The translations under genes and the position numbers were made by a program. The notes under the pieces are model-generated. The model saw only the letters and a program-made list of their open reading frames with translations, made no database searches and was not told the origin of the DNA. From assembly GCA_963974595.1 (NCBI GenBank), contig CAXBDA010000104.1, forward strand, positions 1 through 8,275: DNA of 8,275 nt, written 5' to 3'. The stretch is from PZPK01 sp963974595 (lineage in GTDB: Bacteria > Pseudomonadota > Gammaproteobacteria > Pseudomonadales > Oleiphilaceae). How positions within the stretch are numbered: position 1 is the stretch's first letter; every line of letters begins with the position of its first letter. This document shows, one piece after another, positions 1 through 5,986 of this stretch.

Positions 1-40
1 TTACTTACAATCAGATTCAGATAATTTAACAGGATAAAGT

Positions 41-487
41 ATGAAAATTTGTAGTGTAGAGTTAAAAGGCAATGATGCGGTGATTTGTATGTTGACAATG
101 GATGATGAGTTGTTTGACATTCCTGATTGTCGAGTACGAAAAGTAAGCATTGAAAAAACAACCAGCAGCAAACAATTAAAATTCTTCCAGCAAACGTTTG
201 CAAAGTTAATGGTGGATTATCAAATAGACAGCGTCATTATTCGAGAACGCCCCACTAAAGGTAAATTCGCCGGTGGAGCCGTTGGTTTTAAGTTAGAGGC
301 GGCGATTCAGTTGATCGAAAACCTGGATGTAGAATTAATGACACCGGCGCTCATCAAAGAATCCATTAAGAAAAACCCCATTCCCATTGCGTTTGATGAA
401 ACAGGTTTAAAGGGGTTTCAGGAAACGGCATTTGTAACAGCATATGCCTATTTTATGCACTTGAAATATGCTGATCCTGCTGAATAA
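41..487 (+). CDS. DUF3010 family protein, possible RNase H/RuvC-like fold
   Basis: This 148-residue protein resembles the DUF3010 family of short, uncharacterised gammaproteobacterial proteins. Its function is unknown. The start is supported by an AGGA at 31-34, six bases before the ATG, and the protein looks complete. The best conserved-looking stretch is VIIRERPTKGKFAGGAVGF (residues 65-83), followed by a helix-like KLEAAIQLI and then LMTPALIKESIKKNP (99-113). The arrangement loosely resembles RuvC/RNase H-like nucleases: a first strand with an acidic residue (E7), a second strand ending in E69, a helix and strand, then a C-terminal helix with an acidic residue (E128 in GFQETAFVTAYAY). That fold reading is my inference from the pattern, not a family assignment. 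There is no signal peptide or membrane segment, so it is probably cytoplasmic. It converges on the neighbouring minus-strand gene with 6 nt between stops and shows no link to the selenium operon. Confidence 0.85.
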   Translation: MKICSVELKGNDAVICMLTMDDELFDIPDCRVRKVSIEKTTSSKQLKFFQQTFAKLMVDYQIDSVIIRERPTKGKFAGGAVGFKLEAAIQLIENLDVELMTPALIKESIKKNPIPIAFDETGLKGFQETAFVTAYAYFMHLKYADPAE

Positions 488-493
488 GCTGCC

Positions 494-874
494 TTATAAA
501 GAGAGATAGTTGGCGATTTCAAATAAGTCTGGCCGGCCTTCTTCATAACCAAAATAGCAGATATCTTCTGTCTCATTCGTGTCGGGGTAAATGATGGCAA
601 TGGCAAATTCACATTTGTAGGTTTTGGCAAGGCTGTAAAGAAAATTTAGAGGATCTTTGAGTTTATGTTTTGCTTTGACTTGAATGCTGATTCCTAATTT
701 TGGTTCACTGGTATCACCCTCAATGCTTTCTGATTCAGGTGATGAAGACAGTGAATGAATATTTTGCTTCTTATCCCCTATCCAGCCTGAAATTTCTTCT
801 GATATCGGCGTAAAAATTTCATCTAGGCGTGAAGGCTCTATATCTGAATTATCGATATACATATGTAATTGCAT
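494..874 (-). CDS. Hypothetical protein, 126 aa
   Basis: I do not recognise a family. The protein has three parts: an N-terminal segment of about 40 residues (MQLHMYIDNSDIEPSRLDEI at 1-20, then a GWIGDKK motif at 30-36), a Ser/Glu-rich and probably disordered linker (about 42-58), and a C-terminal half that looks like a small alpha/beta domain. In that half, strands such as GISIQVKA (61-68) and FAIAIIYP (90-97) alternate with a helix, DPLNFLYSLAKTY. No signal peptide or transmembrane segment is visible, so it is likely cytoplasmic. The start is the ATG at 872-874. A second in-frame ATG four codons later is possible, because the upstream Shine-Dalgarno is weak (GAGTG). An upstream TATAAT at 942-947 suggests its own promoter. 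No overlapping frame competes strongly, so it is probably a real gene. Confidence 0.7.
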   Translation of the reverse strand: MQLHMYIDNSDIEPSRLDEIFTPISEEISGWIGDKKQNIHSLSSSPESESIEGDTSEPKLGISIQVKAKHKLKDPLNFLYSLAKTYKCEFAIAIIYPDTNETEDICYFGYEEGRPDLFEIANYLSL

Positions 875-941
875 TTTGTTGCGTCACTCTATAGTTTTTA
901 ATTTTTTATACTCTGAAATTTTTGCATTACTTAAGAAAGGC

Positions 942-947
942 ATTATA
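942..947 (-). promoter_or_regulatory. Candidate -10 box for the 126-aa hypothetical gene
   Basis: On the minus strand this hexamer is a perfect TATAAT, about 68 nt upstream of the ATG at 874. It lies just past the putative terminator of the preceding CBS gene, where a separate promoter is expected. No good -35 is present: the positions 16-19 nt upstream read TTTAAG/TAAGCT-like sequence. The call rests on the -10 match and its position only. Confidence 0.35.
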
Positions 948-978
948 CATAGAGTGTTCCAGAGAGCTTAAAATATTC

Positions 979-1003
979 ATCCGCTTAGTTTGGCTAAACG
1001 GAT
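979..1003 (-). terminator. Probable terminator downstream of the CBS gene
   Basis: Ten-base arms (979-988 and 994-1003) flank a 5-nt loop, about 44 nt past the stop of the CBS-domain gene. On the minus strand the arms are ATCCGTTTAG and CTAAGCGGAT and pair fully if one U-G wobble is allowed. On the plus strand the same position is a C-A mismatch. The asymmetry supports a minus-strand RNA hairpin. The run that follows (GAATATTTTAAG) is T-rich but not a strong U tract, so termination may be modest. Confidence 0.5.
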
Positions 1004-1046
1004 TTAGAGTGGAGTTTCATTAACTAGCGACATAACAGAAGATAAT

Positions 1047-1466
1047 TCACTTCGCTCTTCTCATATCTTTTTTGGCCAAACTCAAGGCCTTCAAAACATC
1101 TGCCCGGGTGATGACGCCTACTACTTTTTCAGCCTCGACAACGGGGTAAATTTTGGGGCCTTTTTTTATCATATCTTCCGCCAAATGCAGTACATCATAA
1201 TCTGGTGATACAAATAATGGGTTTTTACGCATTATGTCGCCGGCAACTTGATGGCTATCGGAATAGTAGGTGTTGTTGAGCATCTGCTTGATGCAGTCTT
1301 GCTCGGTAATAAAGCCAACGAGCTTTTTTGAAGCATCGATAACGGGGCCACCTACGACTTTATCTTTTGATAAGGTTTTTACGACTTCTTCAACGCTGGT
1401 TTCAATATAAAAAATATGGCGTACTGGGTGCATAAATTCACGAACGTAAATTTTAGGTGTTTGCAT
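1047..1466 (-). CDS. Two-CBS-domain protein (Bateman module)
   Basis: This 139-residue protein consists almost entirely of a tandem CBS pair, a module that in other proteins binds adenine nucleotides or S-adenosyl compounds and acts as a sensor. The first repeat (about 8-65) begins YVREFMHPV and ends with GFITEQD (51-57). The second (about 75-130) begins AGDIMRKNPLFVSPD and ends with GVITRAD (117-123). The G-[FV]-I-T-x-x-D endings are the characteristic ligand-contact strand. A basic tail (KKDMRRAK) follows. No catalytic or DNA-binding domain is attached, so it probably works by binding a partner protein, which cannot be identified from the sequence. A strong GGAGG lies at 1471-1475 just before the ATG, fixing the start. 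It is divergent from the selenium operon and shares its upstream spacer, but I see nothing tying it to selenium use. It is probably cytoplasmic. Confidence 0.9.
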   Translation of the reverse strand: MQTPKIYVREFMHPVRHIFYIETSVEEVVKTLSKDKVVGGPVIDASKKLVGFITEQDCIKQMLNNTYYSDSHQVAGDIMRKNPLFVSPDYDVLHLAEDMIKKGPKIYPVVEAEKVVGVITRADVLKALSLAKKDMRRAK

Positions 1467-1687
1467 CTTGCCTCCGAAAATAGCAACACTTGGGTTGCAG
1501 GTTAAGTTCTTTTTTTGAATGTTAGAAGAATACTACGATTTTCAGGAAGTTTTCTTTGATCACGGTCAATTCCGTCGATGTTTTGGGTAATGTCATTGCT
1601 CTTCATATTTTAAAACATAGTCATGAATGTAGCTTACTATTCGTTGCTTTGCTAGCCAGTTTGATAGCACTTCCAATAGTATTTCCT

Positions 1688-1693
1688 TATAAT
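1688..1693 (+). promoter_or_regulatory. Candidate -10 box for the selenium operon
   Basis: A perfect TATAAT lies 60 nt before the selU start codon, which would give a leader of roughly 55 nt. At 17-nt spacing the -35 position reads TAGCAC, a poor match. A better TTGATA at 1661-1666 is 21 nt away, longer than usual for sigma-70. If this is the promoter, it is probably weak or activator-assisted. Confidence 0.35.
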
Positions 1694-1711
1694 CCCAGCC
1701 CATCACGCACT

Positions 1712-1725
1712 AGCATCAAGATGCT
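1712..1725. repeat. Short palindrome between the selU -10 box and start codon
   Basis: AGCATC and GATGCT flank a two-base centre, giving perfect 6-bp arms. It sits about 20 nt past the candidate -10 and 28 nt before the selU ATG. It could be an operator half-site pair or a minor leader hairpin (5-bp stem, CAAG loop). It is short enough to be coincidental. Confidence 0.3.
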
Positions 1726-1753
1726 GGTTCATCTAATAATTAAAGAATAAAAA

Positions 1754-2854
1754 ATGAAAAAGCGAGCTGATACGGATCACTATCTCGAATTATTTTTAAA
1801 TGATACTCCTCTGCTGGATCTACGTGCGCCCGTTGAATTTAAAAAGGGGGCATTTCCAAATGCAATTAATCTCCCCTTACTGACCGATGAAGAGCGCCAT
1901 CTAGTCGGAACGTGTTATAAAGAACAGGGTCAGGAAAGCGCCATTCAGCTGGGACACGAGCTTGTTTCAGGGCAAACCAAAGCACAGCGTATTCAACAGT
2001 GGTTAACCTTCACGCGAGCTAATCCTCATGGATATCTATATTGTTTTCGGGGTGGTTTGCGTTCCAGAACGACACAGCAATGGATCAAAGATGCAGGCAT
2101 TGAATTTCCACTGATCAAAGGTGGCTATAAAGCCATGCGTCGTTTCTTGATTGATGAGGTGGAAAAACTGAGTCAATTAGATAACTTTGTGGTGCTCAGT
2201 GGCCGAACGGGAACAGGTAAAACGCGCGTCTTAAAAAACTTAGACAACCATGTCGATTTAGAAGGCTTGGCGAAACATCGCGGTTCTAGTTTTGGTAGAA
2301 TGTTAGAGCCACAACCTAGCCAGATCGATTTTGAAAATAGTGTGGCGATTGATCTTTTAAAGGCCAGTCAGAAAAAAAACGTACCCATCTATTTAGAAGA
2401 TGAAAGCCGTCTAATTGGTCGTTGCGCCTTACCCTTACCCTTAAAAAACAGGATGGCTAACAGCCCCTTGGTGGTGCTCGAGTCCACCATAGAAGAGCGT
2501 ATAGATGTCGTGCTGCAAGATTATGTGGTCGATATGACAGCAGATTTTATTGAGCGTGATGGTGCAGCAGCAGGCATCAAAAATTTTAGCCGATATCTTT
2601 TCGCCAGCCTTGATCGAATCGAAAGGCGCTTGGGCAGCGAACGAAAAAATAGCTTAATGGCCATCATGAAAGAAGCGCTAGTGCATCAACAAACTAACGT
2701 TGGCTTATCCTCTTTTGAGGGTCATAGAGCTTGGATAAAGCAATTACTCTACGAATACTATGACCCGATGTATGACTATCAACTTGAAAAGAAGGCTGAA
2801 CGGATTATTTTACGAGGCGATAAAGAACGCCTAATGAAGGAACTGGTTAAATGA
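1754..2854 (+). CDS. selU: tRNA 2-selenouridine synthase SelU (MnmH/YbbB)
   Basis: SelU replaces the sulfur of 2-thiouridine at wobble position 34 of tRNAs for Lys, Glu and Gln with selenium from selenophosphate. In the studied enzyme the reaction passes through a geranylated 2-thiouridine. The protein is 366 residues, close to the E. coli enzyme. The N-terminal rhodanese domain (about 1-130) has the family features LLDLRAPVEF (20-29), VGTCYKEQGQ (51-60) and YCFRGGLRS (96-104). Cys97 in the last motif matches the catalytic cysteine position known from E. coli YbbB. The C-terminal domain carries a P-loop, GRTGTGKT (150-157), and the LEDESRLIGR segment (about 214-223) typical of the family. The ATG is preferred because family alignment begins here, although the Shine-Dalgarno is poor (AAAGAA). 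It is the first gene of the operon, and its stop overlaps the next start by ATGA. It acts in the cytoplasm and depends on the SelD encoded at the operon's end. Confidence 0.96.
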   Translation: MKKRADTDHYLELFLNDTPLLDLRAPVEFKKGAFPNAINLPLLTDEERHLVGTCYKEQGQESAIQLGHELVSGQTKAQRIQQWLTFTRANPHGYLYCFRGGLRSRTTQQWIKDAGIEFPLIKGGYKAMRRFLIDEVEKLSQLDNFVVLSGRTGTGKTRVLKNLDNHVDLEGLAKHRGSSFGRMLEPQPSQIDFENSVAIDLLKASQKKNVPIYLEDESRLIGRCALPLPLKNRMANSPLVVLESTIEERIDVVLQDYVVDMTADFIERDGAAAGIKNFSRYLFASLDRIERRLGSERKNSLMAIMKEALVHQQTNVGLSSFEGHRAWIKQLLYEYYDPMYDYQLEKKAERIILRGDKERLMKELVK

Positions 2855-3708
2855 CACGATTGAAGACAGCCCTGTTTTTTATTAGCTTATGCTATGGCAT
2901 GCTTGCTGGTGCTAAAGACTTCACCTTTACCGCCATTCCTGACCAGGACAGTACGCAATTAGCACAGCGTTTTGGCAAAGTCGCGGCTTATCTTGAAACA
3001 CACTTAAGCGTGAAGGTGGTCTATGTACCTGTAAAATCTTATGCTGCCGCGATTACGGCATTTATGAATGATCAAGTTCAATTAGCCTGGTTTGGCGGTT
3101 TATCAGGGGTACAAGCAAGAATGCGTGTACCTGGCTCTGAAGCGATTGCCCAAGGTTATGAGGATCAGTTTTTCAAAACATACTTTATTGCTCATGAAAG
3201 TGCGGGCCTGAAGAAAAATGAAAAACTATCTAAAAACATTGGAGGGAAAACGCTTACATTTGGTTCAAAAGGGTCAACGTCTGGTCGTTTAATGCCTGAA
3301 TTTTATATTCGCGAGACCTTCAAAAAGTCACCCAATGAGATATTTCGTCGTGTCGGTTTTAGTGGTGACCATTCTCGTACAATTGCATTAGTAAACGCTG
3401 GCGCTTATCAAGTGGGTGTGGTGAATTATAAAGTGTGGCAAACCGAATTAGCTGAAGGAAAAGTAGACCCGAGTAAAGTTAAGGTTATATGGGAAACACC
3501 TGCCTACCCGGATTATCAATGGAGCATCCGTGGTGATGTCCATCAAGCTTGGGGCGAAGGCTTTTCAGAAAAAGTAAAACAGGCGCTTTTAGACATGAAT
3601 GACCCTGATTTGCTCGCCAGTTTCCCTAGGCAAGGTTTTGTAGAAGCTAAAAATTCAGATTATCAAGCGATTTTGGATACCGCCAAAAGTATTGGTCTGA
3701 TAGATTAA
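2851..3708 (+). CDS. PhnD-like periplasmic binding protein, putative selenium-compound ABC transporter
   Basis: This is a 285-residue substrate-binding protein of the phosphonate-binding (PhnD-like) family. Residues 1-21 form a typical Sec signal peptide (MTRLKT, then a hydrophobic core ending LAGA, likely cleaved before K22). The mature protein shows family landmarks: AWFGGLSG (79-86), SKGSTSGRLMPEF (139-151), GFSGDHSRTIALVNAG (169-184) and YPDYQWSIRGD (219-229). The ATG overlaps the selU stop by 4 nt, and an AAGGA about 8 nt upstream supports that start. A known subgroup of such proteins, encoded next to selD or selU, is annotated as putative selenate-binding. This gene sits between selU and the fused selD and fits that subgroup by both sequence and context. 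Direct evidence for the ligand (selenate, selenite or an organic form) is absent. Phosphonate or phosphite is the alternative, but no C-P lyase or other phosphonate gene is nearby. Confidence 0.88.
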   Translation: MTRLKTALFFISLCYGMLAGAKDFTFTAIPDQDSTQLAQRFGKVAAYLETHLSVKVVYVPVKSYAAAITAFMNDQVQLAWFGGLSGVQARMRVPGSEAIAQGYEDQFFKTYFIAHESAGLKKNEKLSKNIGGKTLTFGSKGSTSGRLMPEFYIRETFKKSPNEIFRRVGFSGDHSRTIALVNAGAYQVGVVNYKVWQTELAEGKVDPSKVKVIWETPAYPDYQWSIRGDVHQAWGEGFSEKVKQALLDMNDPDLLASFPRQGFVEAKNSDYQAILDTAKSIGLID

Positions 3709-3709
3709 T

Positions 3710-4465
3710 ATGGCTGAACAGAGCGAATTTAACACACAGCCACCATTATTTTCGCTTGACAATAAGTGTATTGGCTGGCCGGATCATGATGTATTTAACG
3801 GGCTCTCACTCAAGATTAAACAGGGTGAGAAAGTCGCCTTAATCGGCAAAAGTGGGTCAGGTAAAAGTACACTATTGCGTCATCTATACCAGCAAAAAGC
3901 CCGAGAGATTGCTTTCTGCGAACAAAGCCCGGGGTTAGTGCCTGGCCTGTCGTGCTTTCACAATATCTATATAGGGCAGTTAGATCGCCATCACTTTTTA
4001 TATAACGCTGTTAATTTATTCTTCCCCTTTAAATCAGAGCAAGAGAAAGTATCTGAAGTAGCCGCAGCCGTAGGTTTGTTGGATAAGCTTAAATCGAAAG
4101 CGAACGCTCTTTCGGGTGGCCAGCAGCAGCGCATTGCCTTGGCACGATGTTTATTCCAAAAGCAGTCAATATTTTTGGGTGATGAGCCTGTTTCGGCCTT
4201 GGATGAAATGCAGGCCGATGAGTTGCTTGGGGTGATTATGGCTACGCATGAAAGTGTTATCGTGGCCTTGCATCATACCCGGCTGGCACTAAAACATTGC
4301 GATAGAGTGATTGGCCTACAGAACGGCCAGATTATGCTTGACCAGCCAGCCAAACACCTCAAACAACATGATTTGAGCCAGTTTTATTCTGATGATCAGT
4401 CTTACCGCCTAAATACAAATAACGTATCTGAATTAGATCAACCCTCTCTTAGTTCTGTCGGTTAA
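3710..4465 (+). CDS. PhnC-like ABC transporter ATPase
   Basis: This 251-residue nucleotide-binding subunit powers the transporter formed with the binding protein before it and the permease after it. All core motifs are intact: Walker A GKSGSGKST (46-54), a Q-loop glutamine at about 72 (FCEQSPGLVPGLS), signature LSGGQQQR (134-141), Walker B IFLGDEP (154-160, catalytic E159) and switch histidines H188-H189. The stretch LVPGLSCFHNIYIGQLDRH resembles PhnC proteins, which have a similar V-x-x-L-x-x-x-x-N-V-x-x-G run after the Q-loop. The tail from about residue 225 is polar and not conserved-looking. The start lies one base after the upstream stop with no strong Shine-Dalgarno, suggesting translational coupling. 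It acts on the cytoplasmic face of the inner membrane. The family and role are clear, but the transported substrate is inferred from the operon. Confidence 0.93.
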   Translation: MAEQSEFNTQPPLFSLDNKCIGWPDHDVFNGLSLKIKQGEKVALIGKSGSGKSTLLRHLYQQKAREIAFCEQSPGLVPGLSCFHNIYIGQLDRHHFLYNAVNLFFPFKSEQEKVSEVAAAVGLLDKLKSKANALSGGQQQRIALARCLFQKQSIFLGDEPVSALDEMQADELLGVIMATHESVIVALHHTRLALKHCDRVIGLQNGQIMLDQPAKHLKQHDLSQFYSDDQSYRLNTNNVSELDQPSLSSVG

Positions 4466-4467
4466 GC

Positions 4468-5952
4468 ATGTGGTCACTTCGTAAGGTCACCACTTCTTTC
4501 TTTGTTATTGCTCTTGTTTGCCTTTATCTATCTGATATTGCGGTGATTTCTGCCGACCCTTGGAGCGAGCTTAGCCGCATGGCAATGGGCTTTGTTCTGC
4601 CGTCATTCTTTTCCTGGCCTGAATTAATCAAAAGCGTCATCACTACCCTTGCCTTTGCGCTTGTTGGTGTCGCTGTAGCGGCAGTGTCAGGTTTGGTTTT
4701 AGCGCGCTTTTTTCATTGGCGAAGTGTGCGGGTTTTCTGCGCCTTTATTCGCTCTGTGCACGAATTATTTTGGGCGCTATTTTTCTTACAGATCTTTGGC
4801 CTGCAAACCTTAACAGGCCTATTGGCTATCATCATTCCGTTTACCGGAATTTTCACCAAAGTTTATGCGGAAATTATTGAAGAAACCGACCAGAAGCCAC
4901 GTCACGCTTTACCCGCCAACTCCCTGAAAACCAGCTCGGCTTATCTATATACAAAGCTTGCTGCGGCATGGCCCCAGTTGATGATGTATACTCGTTATCG
5001 TTTGGAATGTGGCATTCGCAGTAGTGCAATTTTAGGTTTTGTTGGCCTGCCAACCTTGGGGTTTCATTTAGAGAGTTTCTTTAAACAGGGTGACTATGCC
5101 GAAGCGGCAGGCGTGCTATATGTATTCTTTTTGATAATTGCGACCATAAAGTTTTGGAGTCACCGACGCAGCTTATTGGTATTACTCGTCCTCTCGTTTT
5201 TTGCCTTACCTTTTGATTTGACGCTGCACACAGAAAATATTCTGCGTTTCTTAACACAAGATATTATTCCTTCCCCTTTGCGCTATGCTGAAAGCTGGTG
5301 GAATTTAGAGGTTTGGAAAAGCACTCTCGAATGGAGCGCTTGGCTTTTTAGCCATCAAATTAAAGAAGGTACGTGGAATACGCTCTTGCTTACGATGATT
5401 GCTCTGGTCGGTAGCGGAGTGATCACTATGGCCTTATACCCCTTTGTCTCACCGCTATTTTTTGGCAAAGGCATGCGTTGGCCGAGTCACTTGTTTTTAG
5501 TCATTATGCGTTCACTTCCAGAATTAATGCTGGCGTTTGTGATTGTGCTGATGATTGGGCCATCTATGTTGCCCGCCATTATTGCCCTAAGTTTACATAA
5601 TGGGGCGATCATTGCACACTTATTAGGTCAGTCGACCAGAACAATGGCCTTGCGCCAAGACGCACCAAAAGGCATGAATTTATATCTCTATGAAGTGACG
5701 CCAAGACTATATCGCCCGTTTTTAGCTTTCTTATTTTATCGCTGGGAAGTGATCTTAAGAGAAAGTGCCGTCCTTGGGATTTTAGGTATTCACACTTTAG
5801 GTTTTTATGTCGATTCTGCCTTTGAAGAATTACGTTTTGATAGAGCCTTTTTCCTGATACTAATTTGCGCCATATTAAATATAACCGTGGATGCAGTATC
5901 GCGTTTCATTAGAAACAAGCTCAGGCTAACGGCCCTCCCTGAAATGCGTTAA
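4468..5952 (+). CDS. PhnE-like ABC transporter permease, two permease domains fused
   Basis: This 494-residue integral inner-membrane protein is about twice the length of a typical PhnE permease, and it contains two copies of the permease unit. Repeat 1 has RSVHELFWALFFLQIFG (95-111) and RSSAILGFVGLPTLGFHLESF (184-204). Repeat 2 has RSLPELMLAFVIVLMIG (348-364) and RESAVLGILGIHTLGF (431-446). The matching order and similar spacing point to an internal duplication or fusion, so one chain can supply both halves of the transport channel. Hydrophobic segments are frequent throughout, for example at about 10-30, 58-80, 97-128, 213-228, 236-250, 304-332, 350-385 and 460-475. It starts 2 nt after the ATPase stop, so the two genes are likely translationally coupled. 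The partner proteins are the two genes just upstream. The substrate is inferred to be a selenium compound from operon context only. Confidence 0.92.
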   Translation: MWSLRKVTTSFFVIALVCLYLSDIAVISADPWSELSRMAMGFVLPSFFSWPELIKSVITTLAFALVGVAVAAVSGLVLARFFHWRSVRVFCAFIRSVHELFWALFFLQIFGLQTLTGLLAIIIPFTGIFTKVYAEIIEETDQKPRHALPANSLKTSSAYLYTKLAAAWPQLMMYTRYRLECGIRSSAILGFVGLPTLGFHLESFFKQGDYAEAAGVLYVFFLIIATIKFWSHRRSLLVLLVLSFFALPFDLTLHTENILRFLTQDIIPSPLRYAESWWNLEVWKSTLEWSAWLFSHQIKEGTWNTLLLTMIALVGSGVITMALYPFVSPLFFGKGMRWPSHLFLVIMRSLPELMLAFVIVLMIGPSMLPAIIALSLHNGAIIAHLLGQSTRTMALRQDAPKGMNLYLYEVTPRLYRPFLAFLFYRWEVILRESAVLGILGIHTLGFYVDSAFEELRFDRAFFLILICAILNITVDAVSRFIRNKLRLTALPEMR

Positions 5953-5986
5953 GCTAAGTGTTCACCAACAGCTTGAGTGAGTTTTT

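Larger units (their letters stand above)
1467..1753. other. Divergent intergenic spacer between CBS gene and selenium operon
   Basis: This 287-nt AT-rich spacer must hold the promoters for both divergent units. Near the CBS start, 1483-1498 contains GCAAC and GTTGC arms separated by 6 nt. On the selU side, TGCTA (1650-1654) and TAGCA (1665-1669) form another short inverted repeat, followed by a TATAAT (1688-1693) and a palindrome (1712-1725). A 64-codon frame opens with TTG at 1556 after AGGAAG (1544-1549) and closes 3 nt before selU. It has one hydrophobic stretch (SLLFVALLASLIALPIVF), but its composition is not convincing and I do not call it a gene. I recognise no riboswitch or RNA gene here. 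Confidence 0.6.

Noticed and set aside
531..538. GGCCGGCC, an 8-bp GC palindrome in an AT-rich stretch.
   Set aside because: It lies within the coding sequence of the 126-aa gene and has no flanking structure. A single occurrence carries no information.
885..956. Inverted repeat CACTCTAT (885-892) and ATAGAGTG (949-956) around the candidate -10 of the minus-strand gene.
   Set aside because: The arms are only 8 bp, AT-rich and 56 nt apart. This could be chance and there is no supporting context.
2851..2920. Lipoprotein signal in the binding protein, because Cys14 lies in the hydrophobic leader.
   Set aside because: The residues before it (I-S-L) do not fit a lipobox, which needs a small residue just before the Cys. 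A standard cleavage after LAGA at residue 21 fits better.
2851..5952. Annotating the transporter as a phosphonate importer (phnD, phnC, phnE).
   Set aside because: The family resemblance is real, but no C-P lyase or other phosphonate gene is present, and the genes are embedded between selU and selD with almost no spacing. I therefore withheld phn symbols.
5951..5974. AAGCT...AGCTT inverted repeat in the 34-nt gap before the selD fusion gene, as an internal terminator.
   Set aside because: The arms are 5 bp with a 14-nt loop and no T tract. It is too weak to interrupt the operon.
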